Numbered from the stretch's first letter, positions 23,648-35,675 are shown. The stretch: DNA of 64,000 nt from Siniperca chuatsi (GCF_020085105.1 NC_058051.1:1786001-1850000); one strand, 5' to 3'. Translations and numbers: made by a program. Notes: generated by a model not told the origin, from the letters alone.

Positions 23648-24790
23648 GTTAGAGCTGGCTTGGGTGAGCCCTGAACCATCCCTTAGTTATGCTGCTATAG
23701 GCCTAGACTGCCGGGAGACTTCCCATGATGCACCTCTTTCCTCTCTCCTCCTCTCCATCTGTATGCATTTTTATCCCATTACTGCATGTTACTAACTCGA
23801 CATCTTCTCTCTCCCGTAGTTCTGTGCTTTCTCGTCTCTCTCCTCTCTCCTTCTGTCGCTTTCAGCAGGTATTTCTGCCTCCGGAGCTGCAGAGTCTGGA
23901 TCTGTGGTTGTGGGCCACCTGCTGCCCCCGTGTTCCTGCTTGACAACTGCTACTTATTCGCAGATATTCATGAACTAATCATTACCTAATGATTCATTAA
24001 TATAGGATCACCCAGTCTGTTCTCTAGTAATTCATCATTATCTGCTGTATATTCCTCCATTAGGAATTATTAGGGAAGTACTTATTAACGATTCATCAAT
24101 AATCAAGTCGTTCCTGATTCGTTTCTCACTCGTTTCTTAATTAACTAATCATTAACTAATCATTAGCTACTCTATAAAATTAGGAGTTACTCATTAACTA
24201 ATGGTTCACTAGCAGTTAGTTTCTTACTCGTTCTTCATTTGTTCCCTGGTAACTACTCAAAATTGTTTGTCCCTTATTGTTAAAGTGTTACCGACATGGT
24301 GGCATGTCACATCAGGAAAAGCATTGGTGTAACTGATAACATTAAAAACAACTGCGTTTCATTTAGGTGAGCTAGTTCCAGGGTACTGGTATTGTACAAG
24401 CTGGCTCACTGTCGTAACTTACTGGGACACTTAATGGAACCGAACCCCATGGTTAATAAAATGTGTTTCACTTGTGCTTTTCCTGCAAGTCAAAATGTCT
24501 GCTGTGAAAAAGGGTCTGTTTGGTGTCAGTGAGAAAATATTTTTTGGGCGTGATTTTGGTGAACTAACTCTTTAAGCAATAATTCAGCGTATTGGAAAGG
24601 CTGCATGCTAAATGTTAACAGATGGTGACCTCAGCTAGAGAGCTGTTTACCTTGATGAACTGTGGGTCTCTTAGCAGTGATTGCATCATGTGTTGATGTG
24701 AGGATCTTGTTTTTTTAGCACCTCTGATTGCAGTGATACATCAGAGGTTGAGTAATGGGCTACAGGCTGAGTTGTTAAGTACCCAGAGGC
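23648..24790. other. No gene; degenerate TCATTA-rich repeat at 23,960-24,295
   Basis: The stretch 23,960-24,295 is built from many imperfect copies of ACTAATCATTA/ATTCATTA words, a degenerate low-complexity repeat. The remainder shows no coding signal. Confidence 0.5.
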
Positions 24791-24820
24791 AAATTAAAGG
24801 TGAAAGGCATTAATAACAGA

Positions 24821-24821
24821 G

Positions 24822-24871
<50 letters not shown>
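24821..24871. repeat. (GT)n microsatellite
   Basis: About 25 GT units. The minus-strand HTHTHT frame across it is an artefact. Confidence 0.95.
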
Positions 24872-24872
<1 letters not shown>

Positions 24873-24879
24873 TGTGTGT

Positions 24880-25170
24880 TTTGGAACTGTTTACTGCCAC
24901 AACACACAGGACTCTGTGTGTAATGTACAATAAAATAGATGTTTTTCCAAAGTAAAACAAACACTGATATATGTGGAGATGGGTTTTAAAAGTAATCAGT
25001 AAGATCTGAAAATCTATCCTAAAACCAACAGGGAGCCAATGTAAAGAGGCTAAAACAGGTGTGATGTGGTCGTACCTCTTGGTCCTGGTTAACAGCAGTC
25101 GTTTCAAAGTGTTTTGATTAAGACAAGTGAAAAGACTGTTACAATAATCAATATTTAAATAAATTCTATA
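24880..25170 (-). mobile_element. L2-like LINE C-terminal fragment
   Basis: The minus strand encodes YCNSLFTCLNQNTLKRL, LLLTRTKRYDHITPVLASLH and WLPVGFRIDFQILLITFK, the conserved region downstream of the reverse transcriptase in fish L2 elements. It marks the left border of the TAAR array: from about 25,150 rightwards the DNA matches the arms of the other units. Confidence 0.8.
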
Positions 25171-25812
25171 GCCTATTACATTAGTTAACAACATATTGCA
25201 AAGAAAAAGTAAAGTTAGCCTAATGGCATTTGTAAAAGTTCAAATTTCCACTCAAACTGGGGCATATCACCAACGCTGAACTGTTAAGTAGGCCTAATAA
25301 AGTTAAGTCATATTTCCGTCTTCAGCAGAAGAAAACAGTTTGAGAGACTCTTTCAATCCAAGGAAAACACTGAATTGTGTCATCAATGCTGTAGCCCTGG
25401 TGCTATTTTGCATGCTTCTGTGTTTACCCCGATTCGGATAATTTCATCCAAAGTGTCGTAGACAGCTTCATAATTATCAAGTAATGATTCAGGCTGTCCA
25501 GCAGGCTGTGGGGCAGAGCGGTATGAGGTAACTGATGATGGGTGTGACAGGAGAGGCGGAGCTGATGGTGTTAAAGATGGTGTCATAGATGGGAAGTCGT
25601 TTTGGTGAGTTATTGATTATTTCATGTATGTCATGAACTAAACTGAAGGCAGCACGTACAATGTTGCACTTTGAAGCAGCTTCTTGAAGTATTAATTTAA
25701 ACTGTGAAATTGAAATATTCTTGCCTGCTTTATTTTAACTAATGTCTTATAATGGGTGGGAATGATTGAAATGTCTTTTTACAGTTACTGTTGTACTGCT
25801 CAGTATTGAAGA

Positions 25813-26052
25813 ATGTGGGACGGGGGAAAAAGTGCGAGGGCCAATGGCCCCTTGGCCTTCCTACTTCCAACGCCAGTGGATGTGAATGTTCCCAGCTTCA
25901 CAAACACTCAGTGGGTGCAGAACATCAGAATATCCGAAGAAACATTAATCTACCTGTGCAACAAACTGCATCCAGTGATGGAGAGACAGGACACAAACTG
26001 GTGTGCACCTCTAAAGAAGACATTGGCCATCGCACTGTGGAAGCAAGTCTGA
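25813..26052 (+). pseudogene. PIF/Harbinger transposase N-terminal remnant, unit A
   Basis: Encodes about 79 aa ending WVQNIRISEETLIYLCNKLH, PVMERQDTN and PLKKTLAIALWKQV. This is the helix-turn-helix-like N-terminal region of HARBI1-type transposases. The DDE catalytic part is missing, so no activity is possible. It shares a 6-bp deletion (DTNWC instead of DTNLAWC) with the unit C copy. Confidence 0.8.
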
Positions 26053-26267
26053 GAACAACCAATGTACCATGCTGTGTTGGCACTGGAGGTTGTCAGTGCT
26101 GGTGCTGGTTCTGGTATTGATGTTGCTGCTGGAACGGAAACTCGTCAGGAGAACTGCCATCGCTAAGGGAAGGAGTCATTATTGAACCCTCCTTGCTTAT
26201 TGAAACGGAATCTTGAACAGAAAGGTTATACAAATGACTTGTTAAATACACAAACTACTGCAACACA

Positions 26268-26885
26268 TAGGGGTGTCACAAGTGTGATTCTAAATCGAAA
26301 ATTGATCGAAATGAGCTTGTGATTTCCACCTTCGGAGAAACAACAGAACTGGAAAATCCTCCTGCTTCCCTGAAGTCACCGGTGTGGCAACATTTTGCCG
26401 TCATCGTGAGTTATGTAAATGTGCATCGTTGACAGAAAAACTACAGTTTGTAGAATATGCTACACGCGGGTACCATACGCCACCTCAGGCAACACCACAA
26501 ATATGGCAGGACATTAGAAATTCTAACCTTGGTGGTTTTTTGCAGGTGAGGAAACTCAAGCTGTTGTTGTAAAGTACCCTTCTGCCATCTAGTGACTTTT
26601 CTGTTTTTTTGTGTGTACAGTTTGTTCCCACTTGACTGGTGAAATCAGTTATTGTTATTACATTTTAAATAAATTATTTAAATTTGACCATATGTCCTTA
26701 GTGTGGTACATTCCAAAGAAAAATATATGGCGGTTATATCACACTTGATACCATGTAGCCTGTCTTTTTAAAGAAGAAGAAATCAAGACTTGATAGTCTA
26801 ACAATGGCATAGCTGTCAGTGCTGAAAAATGTTTTGACCTTCAAGTCAAATCAAATTGTGGATGTGGAGAAGCGCGACACCCCTA
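26268..26885. mobile_element. Non-autonomous hAT element, unit A
   Basis: Terminal inverted repeats TAGGGGTGTC...GACACCCCTA. Flanking 8-mers GCAACACA (26,260-26,267) and GCAATACA (26,886-26,893) are a target-site duplication with one mismatch, typical of hAT. It is inserted in the Harbinger remnant; 618 bp, no transposase recognised. Confidence 0.85.
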
Positions 26886-28118
26886 GCAATACAATATGAA
26901 ATAGCAACAACAAATAAAATGAGCTTGGTTGTTAGAAGTGAGCTTTTCAGTAGCTAAAGCGTTAGCGTTGAAAAAAACTTTCCATCCTCCATCACGGACA
27001 CCAACAAAGCCATGGCCGAGTCGAGACCACTCTCCCTCCCATTGTTCGCTTGTTTATAGTCATATATTGCATCCATCTGTGAATGAGTGAAGGAACCATT
27101 GAAGCCTTGTAGTATACTAAAAAAGTACCAGGTACCAGGTAGTATCCACAACTTTTGCTAATGGAAACCAAAAGATCAGCTCTAAGTGAGTCGAGTCAAG
27201 TCAAGCCGTGCCATACTATGCAGTGGAAATGAGGCATATCTGTATTGTAGATGGGCCTGTGTCAAAATATACACTTTACGTATTGTTGAATACATTTGTG
27301 TTTTACAATATCACCACAAACAGGGTGTCATTAGGGGCCCACAGCTCATTTTTGCTCCAGGGCCCCATGTTGGGTTAATCAGGCCCTGACTGTAGTGATG
27401 GTGTGGCATCAGTACTGGAATCATTAAGCCAGACTGTCTTGAAGTGTTTGTAGTTAGATTTCAGCTGTCTGGAGCATAAACAAGTACATATAGAGGCTTG
27501 GTCCTGACTTCAGCACCTATAAATCTATTTGGTTACCTTGATGTCTGTGATAAAGTCATGCTGCACAAAGTGCTGTCTGCTCAGCAACATTACCACCACC
27601 AAAATATGTTTAGCCTATATACTATTAATTTGCACTGTTAGATATGTTTAGGAGGAAACACAATTGCTCTCTTTACTGTTTCTGCAGAGTAATCCCCGGC
27701 TGAAGGCATCTTGATTGTTTCTGCCCAAGATATTTCATTAACCAGTTTCCAACTCTGTCAGATGACCTCGTGTATTATCTGCATTATTATCTCTTCTCTG
27801 CCTCACTGGTCTCAATGTGGTTTTTGCTTACTCCAACCTCTACTGATGCCCTTACAGACAAATTATTTTGTATTATATTAATAGGTCTAATGTAGCTCAA
27901 ACTGCTGTATATACAGTACAGTAAACCATGCAAACACCTTACTTAATCATTTCATTTCAATTACATATAATAAGAATAACAAGTTGAGAAGTTTCTCATG
28001 CTTAAATATGAGGGACATTTATGTTAATGTTAATTGTGAGTTTTATTTAACACAACTGCCATCTTTCTCCTCATTAAACAACAAGTCGGTTTACCCACAT
28101 GATTTTCAAAATGTATTT

Positions 28119-28120
<2 letters not shown>

Positions 28121-28150
<30 letters not shown>
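28121..28150. repeat. (CA)n microsatellite, unit A
   Basis: 30 bp; orthologous in position to CA/GT tracts of different length downstream of each TAAR gene in the window. Confidence 0.95.
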
Positions 28151-28154
<4 letters not shown>

Positions 28155-28562
28155 CACTAAGTGTTCATATGAAACTGTTGCCCAGTTTACTGATAATCTC
28201 TGCCAGCAATAAAAGGCAGAAGAATCCCAGAGGTGTGTTTGTACAAAAATATGAAACAAACGTGGAGTAAATTCTGGTTAAGTTTGACTTTATTGACATT
28301 GGAATATTGGAAGGTAAATGTGTTTCCTTTCATTGTGGTGATTTTGATCATCATTGTGATTGATTATTCAAAGACCTTTCTGTAGCAGACAGAGAGAGAT
28401 TCTCCTGATCACAGAATCAATAACTGGAGTACAGTCTGTCCATGAATTGCAATGAAGAAAGATACAACAAAGATAATAACATAATTTTATATATATATCG
28501 TACAACATTAATAGAAGATAAGAGGCTCATGAGTCTCGTGTCAATCACTCCACAGTTTCTCT

Positions 28563-29769
28563 CTACAGTATGTTGGCCTGACAGGAGTGAGGCTGCAGTA
28601 TCTCAAGAGTAACAATGAGTCTAACAGATTTTCTAAACCAGGGGTAGAAAAAGGCGTAGATCACAGGGTTTAGACAGGAGTTAAAAATACCAGAAAAATC
28701 ATAAAGACTTCAGTTGAAGAACCGATCATGAGGTTGTAGCCTGAGAGAGAGACACAGTAAAATGGACAGTAACACATGAGAAACACAACAACAATGACAC
28801 CAAGAGTCCTGGCTGCTTTCATCTCAGATTTCTTAGCAGTTACAGTTGCTGAACGTTTCAATGCGACTGCTGCAATCTGGGAGCGCATGGCACGAGCCTG
28901 AGACACAGCCACCACAAACACTCTCACATACAGGGTGATGATGGCAGTGATGGGAATCACAAAGCCTAAAACAAGATCAACAACTCCTATTATGGTAATC
29001 ACACATTCTCCATAGCAGGACCTGTACATGCCTGGTTGTTTCAGGTTATCATATAAAAGCACAACGCTGTAGAAAACAGAGTAACCCCAACACAGGAAAA
29101 TGCAGATCTGAACTCTCTTTTGAGTGATTTTGGTGGGGTAGTGCAGAGGGTCACAGATAGCCACATAGCGGTCGACCGATATGAGCACCATGTTTACCAC
29201 TGAGGCGCAGATAGTGATAAAGGGTACAAAATAATACAGAACACACACCAGGTCACCCAGGAACCAGCAGGGCTCTGTTAGGAGGATTTGAAACGGCATC
29301 ACAAGGAGGCCCACGAGGAAGTCTGAGACAGCCAGAGAGAGGAGGAGGAGGTTGGTGGGGGTGTGGAGCTGCCTGGAGTGAGAGAATAACATCACTGTGA
29401 ATGTTACAAACACCAACAGCATTATCACCAATAGAAGTAGTTGTTTTATAAAAGCAGCAATGAAACTCCAGCATCTATATAGTAAATGTGGCTGTTTGAG
29501 CACTGATTATAAACAAAAGTCTCATAAAACCACCAGGATGTAATGCTCAGATCTCACTACAACAAAATACTATCAATGCTAAAACATTTATCTCTGCCTG
29601 AAGTGGGAGATGGAGATGATGACCAGCAGGTTGAGAGCCGCAGTGAGCAGCGAGATGGAGGACAGCAGAATGTAAATGAGCATTGCCTCAGAGTGAGGGC
29701 GTATGTGCTTCTTGCAGGAGGTGTTGAGGAGCTGTGGAAAACAGAGTTCATCTCCTCCAGGGTCTGCAT
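28563..29769 (-). pseudogene. TAAR copy A, two-exon receptor with two frame breaks
   Basis: Olfactory-type trace amine-associated receptor, a class A GPCR. Exon 1 is 29,598-29,769 and exon 2 is 28,563-29,372 on the minus strand. It is about 98% like the intact copies by eye, with DRY, PLHYPTK, PCWFLG and Asp5.42 (VVDLVLGF) present. Exon 1 is one base short near 29,753 (GGG to GG), which removes the ELCFPQLLNTSC N-terminus. Exon 2 is one base short near 28,684 (AAA to AA), which removes the NSCLNPxIY motif of TM7 and the tail. As written it cannot encode a receptor. Both losses are in homopolymers, so error in the assembly is possible. A poly(A) signal (TTTATT on the plus strand) lies at 28,289-28,294. 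It is head to head with copy B, with about 4.2 kb between start codons. Confidence 0.9.
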
Positions 29770-30650
29770 CATCAGAGAGAGAGGAGGAGAGGAGAAGCTG
29801 CTGAACAGCTTTCTCAGCAAAGTTCTGTGTCGTACAGCTGCTTTATCCCTCTCCTCATTCCCCTTCTCCCCTCCTCCTGTCTGTCAGTCTGTCTCTTGGA
29901 CACTGATCTTCCTCCTGCCTCACTCTATGCGTCATACTCCGCATCTGCATCATCATCATCAGTCTCTGGTGTAACAGGTAGCGTTTGTTTTGTTTTGGCT
30001 GATGCATGGACTCTAGTGACAACAGCATCAGTTATGGCATTTGGAACGAGATCGTGTAAAAAATGTCTCTAAGATTGTTCTTAAAAGACCAGCAGAATAA
30101 ACAGGAGCATCCTATACCATTACACATTGAACTGAAGCTGCTAATCAATATTTTTTAGTGCTGTCAATTTGCTGTGATTAATCGCAATAAATCACTTTTT
30201 TCTTCTTAATATTGAAGCTTTCAATAATGGATATTAAAATGTAAATTCACAGACTTAATGTAGAATCAATCATCAGAAGTATATTTAAATTCAAATACTA
30301 TTGTTTTATAGCATCTTTTTAACTTTGAACACAGATTCTCTCCTGTGAACTACAGATTTTCAATAAAACCATCGATATTTGTGCTTACATGCACAAATAT
30401 AAATGATTAAAGACTCTGATTCACACATGGAAGACACAGAGAGAGAGAGAGTTCAAATGGACCCTTTTCCCTTGCCAAAATTTTGCTCAACTTTGGAATA
30501 TTATTTAGCCCCCTTCCCAACAAGATAACATGACATGGGCCAGTCACAGCGCTCTCATCAACCTTGTTTTTGGCAGCAGCAGGTGAGGGTGTAGCACAAA
30601 ATTCTGGGCCCTATATATAAGTGTCATATGTCATTCCTGGTGTATAACAT

Positions 30651-32383
30651 CTGTCATATCTAATACAAGTACCGCAGGTTGAATCCTGTGTGGAATAACG
30701 ATGCTTTCTTGGCTAATGTTAATAGAAGCAGTAAAGAGTAGTTGCCCGATCAATAACCATATCCACAGCCACAGCTTCACCCTGCACAGCCAGACAGAGC
30801 AGCAATGGGGAATAAATGCATCATGCAAAGTGTCACATCATCTCTCCTTTCTGTCGAGCTTAACGCAAAAGTAGTTCAGAAAAAACATGTCCACCATGAC
30901 CCTTCGGGGGCTGTGTACCCACATGACACCTCTACATAACTACAAGGTCAAGCTTGTAAACTAACTGATTGGCTTGTCATACAGTGCGGTTATGTTAGTT
31001 TTTTGTAATTAGGCGGGGAGGGGGTTGTTATTTAAAGTAAGAAACAGTGACCCATTTGGACGGGCCTGGCCCCCTTACGGCCAAACGCTGTCCCCAGCTT
31101 TATACTGAGAGCAGTTTCTGATATTTTAGTCTACCCTCATTGATATAATTGGAGCGGACAAAATATTACAAACAGTTTCAACAAAAACTGGGAACTGTAT
31201 GTAAAACAGTGTAGCTGCTCCCATCAGAATGACAGGTAGCTCAGGCGTCCATGGTCCAGGCAGCACAGAAGGTCTCTGCCCCCTACTGGCATCAACAGGA
31301 ATTAGAGCACCTTTTTTAAATGTATATTATAGGCAAATATGAGCACTGCATCTAAATCCTGATTCTTGACTCTCACATTTTTACTCATTTTACTCACATT
31401 TCTGTTTGAGGAAAATACAGGTGAAATAATGCAAATAGCTTATTAAGGTTGGAAAGGTTAGAGTTCAGATGTCAGTCTCCCACTCGCAACTTCATAACCC
31501 ACCAACAGTGGAGGCAGACACACACACTGAAACACCAAGGCCATGGAAGGACCCGGCCTATCCCATGGGAAAGTTTGGGTCCAGGGTCTTACTCATGGAC
31601 ACATGGAGGACCTGCTCTTACTCTTTAGCTACCGCCACCTCCCAACAGACAGATGATTTTGGTGCATTCAGAGCCTTACCAGTAGTGAGGCTAAAATATT
31701 TATATACAGTATAAGTTCATATATAATGTTTGTCGTGAGGGTGGTGTCAGAGGAAAGGTGATGGGTTCATTGTGCTGAACTCATTTCATGACAATCTGCC
31801 TTTACAATATAGTAGTAATAAGGTTTCAACAAAGTCAAAGTTAAGCATGATAATAGATGTGGACATTGACCACTTCACTCTGATCAGTAGGGGCAGCCTA
31901 ACTTCTGTCCAAAGTCCAGATTGAAATGTAGAGGAACAACTTTTCTTGTGTTTGAATTCAAGTTAGCAGTGGCTTGTAGGAAACCACAAGAAGATCCAAT
32001 CGCCAAAAAACTGCTGTGCCGCTCAAAACATAGATAAACAAGTCTGACCAAGTTCTATAAAGATTGTACTGCATATTGTGCGACTTTATTATTTTATATG
32101 ACCATTAGTTAATTTTTTAGAAGTGCAGGTAGAAGTGTGGATTGGCTCTGATGCATTAAGGTCTAACAATCACTCAAGTTGAGTTGTAACACTGTCCTTG
32201 TGTTTCTGTGTTCCAGCTAATCTCTTAACCATGAACCCTAGATCACATGGTTGAGAAGGGGGCGATACAGTTGTTTTTTGTTCATTGGTCAGAGTAACTG
32301 CAGCCCTCAGGGCCAAAGTAGATCTGATTGGGTGCTGACAAGAAATGGACTGGCTGACAAGACAATTTAATTTAAAACATATT
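30651..32383. other. A/B spacer: no gene recognised
   Basis: Single-copy relative to the arms, but repeated almost unchanged as the E/F spacer (58,680-60,287). An 81-codon frame at 31,469-31,714 (+) is kept in both copies with only a few differences, which the recent duplication alone explains; it has no known motif. The region would hold the upstream regulatory DNA shared by the divergent TAAR pair. Confidence 0.6.
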
Positions 32384-32730
32384 TGTTATGGACAGAGAGG
32401 CAGGAGACACAGATATGGAAACAGATGTATGTTTATTAGATTACAGCCAGAGCAGACAGGTATGCAGGCTACGGAGACGGGGAATCCCGCTGGAGTGGAA
32501 TGAAGTGGCTACCACGCTGGAGTAGCATGGAGTAGGAACACGCTGGAGTACAATGTAGGAATCATGAAGACTCCCATGTGGAGTCCTTAGTTCAACGAGG
32601 TCGTACGACTGACAGAGGTGAGCGATGAGCCTTTTATCCTGGCTGTGATTAGGTGCTGATGGGGAACAGGAGTGTTATAGGAGCAGGTGTGTATGATCAA
32701 CTGATGGTGGAGCCTGGCGTATCCGTGACA
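32384..32730 (-). mobile_element. Solo LTR of a Gypsy-like retrotransposon (fossil)
   Basis: A 347-bp segment with TG...CA ends, inverted TGT/ACA termini and a TATA-like GATAAAAGGC on the minus strand. It is flanked by the 5-bp duplication ATATT (32,379-32,383 and 32,731-32,735). The equivalent site at 60,288-61,546 holds two LTRs around an internal piece, so this one is a solo LTR, probably left by LTR-LTR recombination. It has no coding capacity. Confidence 0.85.
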
Positions 32731-32735
32731 ATATT

Positions 32736-33154
32736 AGCTTACCTTGTTTTTTCAATGTGTTACTGTTAATGATGCATTCTGGTCAGATTGAATTCATTAT
32801 AAAAACAAGATTTGATCTTCAAAAAATCTCTTTCGAAAATGAAGAAAATAATGTTCTCTTCAGCATGATACTCCAAACAAATCTCATTTAACCACAGTAA
32901 AAGCATCACACAGTAATTGTAGGCTACAGTATGTTGAGAAAAGAGGGTTGAAATGTGGTGAGATTTGCAGCCTTGAGCACATATCACAGACTGTTATTAC
33001 TTGTTTAAATGTGGTATGAACAGTTCATTAGTGACTACCCTAATGACCACTACAGATTCAAATTGTACAGTTGTTGGCTCAATTATTTGTAAAAATGTTT
33101 CAAAAGATGCATCAGACACATGGATCAAGAGAAGAAGGGGGCCCACAGGGACTG
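32736..33154. other. A/B spacer, right part: no gene
   Basis: AT-rich DNA matching 61,552-61,950 in the E/F spacer. No coding signal is seen. Confidence 0.5.
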
Positions 33155-34009
33155 CTTATGTATAGGGCCCAGAATTTTGTGCTACACCCTCACCTGCTGC
33201 TGCCAAAAACAAGGTTGATGAGAGCGCTGTGACTGGCCCATGTCATGTTATCTTGTTGGGAAGGGGGCTAAATAATATTCCAAAGTTGAGCAAAATTTTG
33301 GCAAGGGAAAAGGGGTCCATTTGAACTCTCTCTCTCTCTGTGTCTTCCATGTGTGAATCAGAGTCTTTAATCATTTATATTTGTGCATGTAAGCACAAAT
33401 ATCTTGATGGTTTTATTGAAAATCTGTAGTTCACAGGAGAGAATCTGTGTTCAAAGTTAAAAAGATGCTATAAAACAATAGTATTTGAATTTAAATATAC
33501 TTCTGATGATTGATTCTACATTAAGTCTGTGAATTTACATTTTAATATCCATTATTGAAAGCTTCAATATTAAGAAGAAAAAAGTGATTTATTGCAATTA
33601 ATCACAGCAAATTGACAGCACTAAAAAATATTGATTAGCAGCTTCAGTTCAATGTGTAATGGTATAGGATGCTCCTGTTTATTCTGCTGGTCTTTTAAGA
33701 ACAATCTTAGAGACATTTTTACATGATCTCGTTCCAAAGGCCATAACTGATGCTGTTGTCACTAGAGTCCATGCATCAGCCAAAACAAAACAAACGCTAC
33801 CTGTTACACCAGAGAGTGATGATGATGATGCCGATGCGGAGTATGACGCATAGAGTGAGGCAGGAGGAAGATCAGTGTCCAAGAGACAGACTGACAGACA
33901 GGAGGGGAGGGAGAAGGGGAATGAGGAGAGGGATAAAGCAGCTGTACGACACAGAACTTTGCTGAGAAAGCTGTTCAGCAGCTTCTCCTCTCCTCCTCTC
34001 TCTCTGATG

Positions 34010-35218
34010 ATGCAGACCCTGGAGGGAGATGAACTCTGTTTTCCACAGCTCCTCAACACCTCCTGCAAGAAGCACATACGCCCTCACTCTGAGGCAATGC
34101 TCATTTACATTCTGCTGTCCTCCATCTCTCTGCTCACTGCGGCTCTCAACCTGCTGGTCATCATCTCCATCTCCCACTTCAGGCAGAGATAAATGTTTTA
34201 GCATTGATAGTATTTTGTTGTAGTGAGATCTGAGCATTACATCCTGGTGGTTTGATGAGACTTTTGTTTATAATCAGTGCTTAAACAGCCACATTTACTA
34301 TATAGATACTGGAGTTTCATTGCTGCTTTTATAAAACAACTACTTCTATTGGTGATAATGCTGTTGGTGTTTGTAACATTCACAGTGATGTTATTCTCTC
34401 ACTCCAGACAGCTCCACACCCCCACCAACCTCCTCCTCCTCTCTCTGGCTGTCTCAGACTTCCTCGTGGGCCTCCTTGTGATGCCGTTTCAAATCCTCCA
34501 AACAGAGCCCTGCTGGCTCCTGGGTGACCTGGTGTGTGTTCTGTATTATTTTGTACCCTTTATCACTATCTGCGCCTCAGTGGTAAACATGGTGCTCATA
34601 TCGGTCGACCGCTATGTGGCTATCTGTGACCCTCTGCACTACCCCACCAAAATCACTCAAAAGAGAGTTCAGATCTGCGTTTTCCTGTGTTGGGGTTACT
34701 CTGTTTTCTACAGCGTTGTGCTTTTATATGATAACCTGAAACAACCAGGCATGTACAGGTCCTGCTATGGAGAATGTGTGATTACCATAAAAGGAGCTGT
34801 TGACCTTGTTTTAAGCTTTGTGATTCCCATCACTGCCATCATCACCCTGTATGTGAGAGTGTTTGTGGTGGCTGTGTCTCAGGCTCGTGCCATGCGCTCC
34901 CAGATTGCAGCAGTCACATTGAAACGTTCAGCAACTGTAACTGCTAAGAAATCTGAGATGAAAGCAGCCAGGACTCTTGGTGTCGTTGTTGTTGTGTTTC
35001 TCATGTGTTACTGTCCATATTACTGTGTCTCTCTCTCAGGCTACAACCTCATGATCGGTTCTTCAACTGAAGTCTTTATGATTTTTCTGGTATTTTTAAA
35101 CTCCTGTCTAAACCCTGTGATCTACGCCTTTTTCTACCCCTGGTTTAGAAAATCTGTTAGACTCATTGTTACTCTTGAGATACTGCAGCCTCACTCCTGT
35201 CAGGCCAACATACTGTAG
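34010..35218 (+). CDS. TAAR copy B, intact two-exon receptor, 327 aa
   Basis: Trace amine-associated receptor, a Gs/Golf-coupled class A GPCR of the olfactory epithelium by family knowledge. Exon 1 is 34,010-34,182 and exon 2 is 34,408-35,218; the 225-bp intron has GC-AG ends. The join restores HF-R-QLHTPTN, the family consensus at the end of TM1. It has N-glycosylation site N16-T-S, D2.50 (D75), C3.25 (C101), DRY at 125-127, C181 in ECL2 and NSCLNPVIYAFFYPWF at 289-304, the TAAR TM7 fingerprint. Residue 3.32 is Pro108, not the amine-binding Asp. Asp190 sits at 5.42, and 6.48 is Tyr259. This is the teleost non-classical pattern. A preceding ATG at 34,007 would add one Met. Poly(A) signal AATAAA is at 35,486-35,491. 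The exact TAAR number is not assigned. Confidence 0.94.
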
Positions 35219-35627
35219 AGAGAAACTGTGGAGTGATTGACACGAGACTCATGAGCCTCTTATCTTCTATTAATGTTGTACGTATATATATAAAATGATG
35301 TTATTATCTTTGTTGTATCTTTCTTCATTGCAATTCATGGACAGACTGTACTCCAGTTATTGATTCTGTGATCAGGAGAATCTCTCTCTGTCTGCTACAG
35401 AAAGGTCTTTGAATAATCAATCACAATGATGATCAAAATCACCACAATGAAAGGAAACACATTTACCTTCCAATATTCCAATGTCAATAAAGTCAAACTT
35501 AACCAGAATTTACTCCACGTTTGTGTCATATTTTTGTACAAACACACCTCTGGGATTCTTCTGCCTTTTATTGCCGGCAGAGATTATCAGTAAACTGGGC
35601 AACAGTTTCATATGAACACTTAGTGGG

Positions 35628-35630
<3 letters not shown>

Positions 35631-35674
<44 letters not shown>
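35631..35674. repeat. (GT)n microsatellite, unit B
   Basis: 44 bp, the counterpart of the CA tracts in the inverted units. Confidence 0.95.

Positions 35675-35675
<1 letters not shown>

Larger units (their letters stand above)
25150..30650. repeat. TAAR unit A: duplicated arm (inverted relative to B, D, F)
   Basis: This arm is the reverse complement of the unit carrying B (33,155 to about 38,610) and a direct copy of those carrying C and E. From left to right it holds a unique-looking stretch (25,200-25,490, also at 52,230-52,640), the Harbinger/hAT composite, a CA microsatellite, the TAAR gene and about 880 bp of upstream DNA. Confidence 0.9.

Noticed and set aside
31469-31714. A conserved 81-aa gene in the A/B and E/F spacers
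   Set aside because: Similarity between the two copies is no higher than that of the surrounding spacer, so conservation reflects recent duplication; no domain or splice structure is recognised.
33872-34237. 121-aa minus-strand frames antisense to TAAR exon 1 (MLRSHYNKILSMLKHL...), repeated at every copy
   Set aside because: They are exact antisense shadows of the receptor exon and its upstream DNA; they recur only because the gene does.
34277-35218. A 313-aa single-exon TAAR starting at MLKQPHLL (also in copy D)
   Set aside because: The initial codon is GTG, not ATG; the N-terminal motif, glycosylation site and true TM1 are in exon 1, and splicing restores the family consensus. Kept only as a finding about the intron frame.
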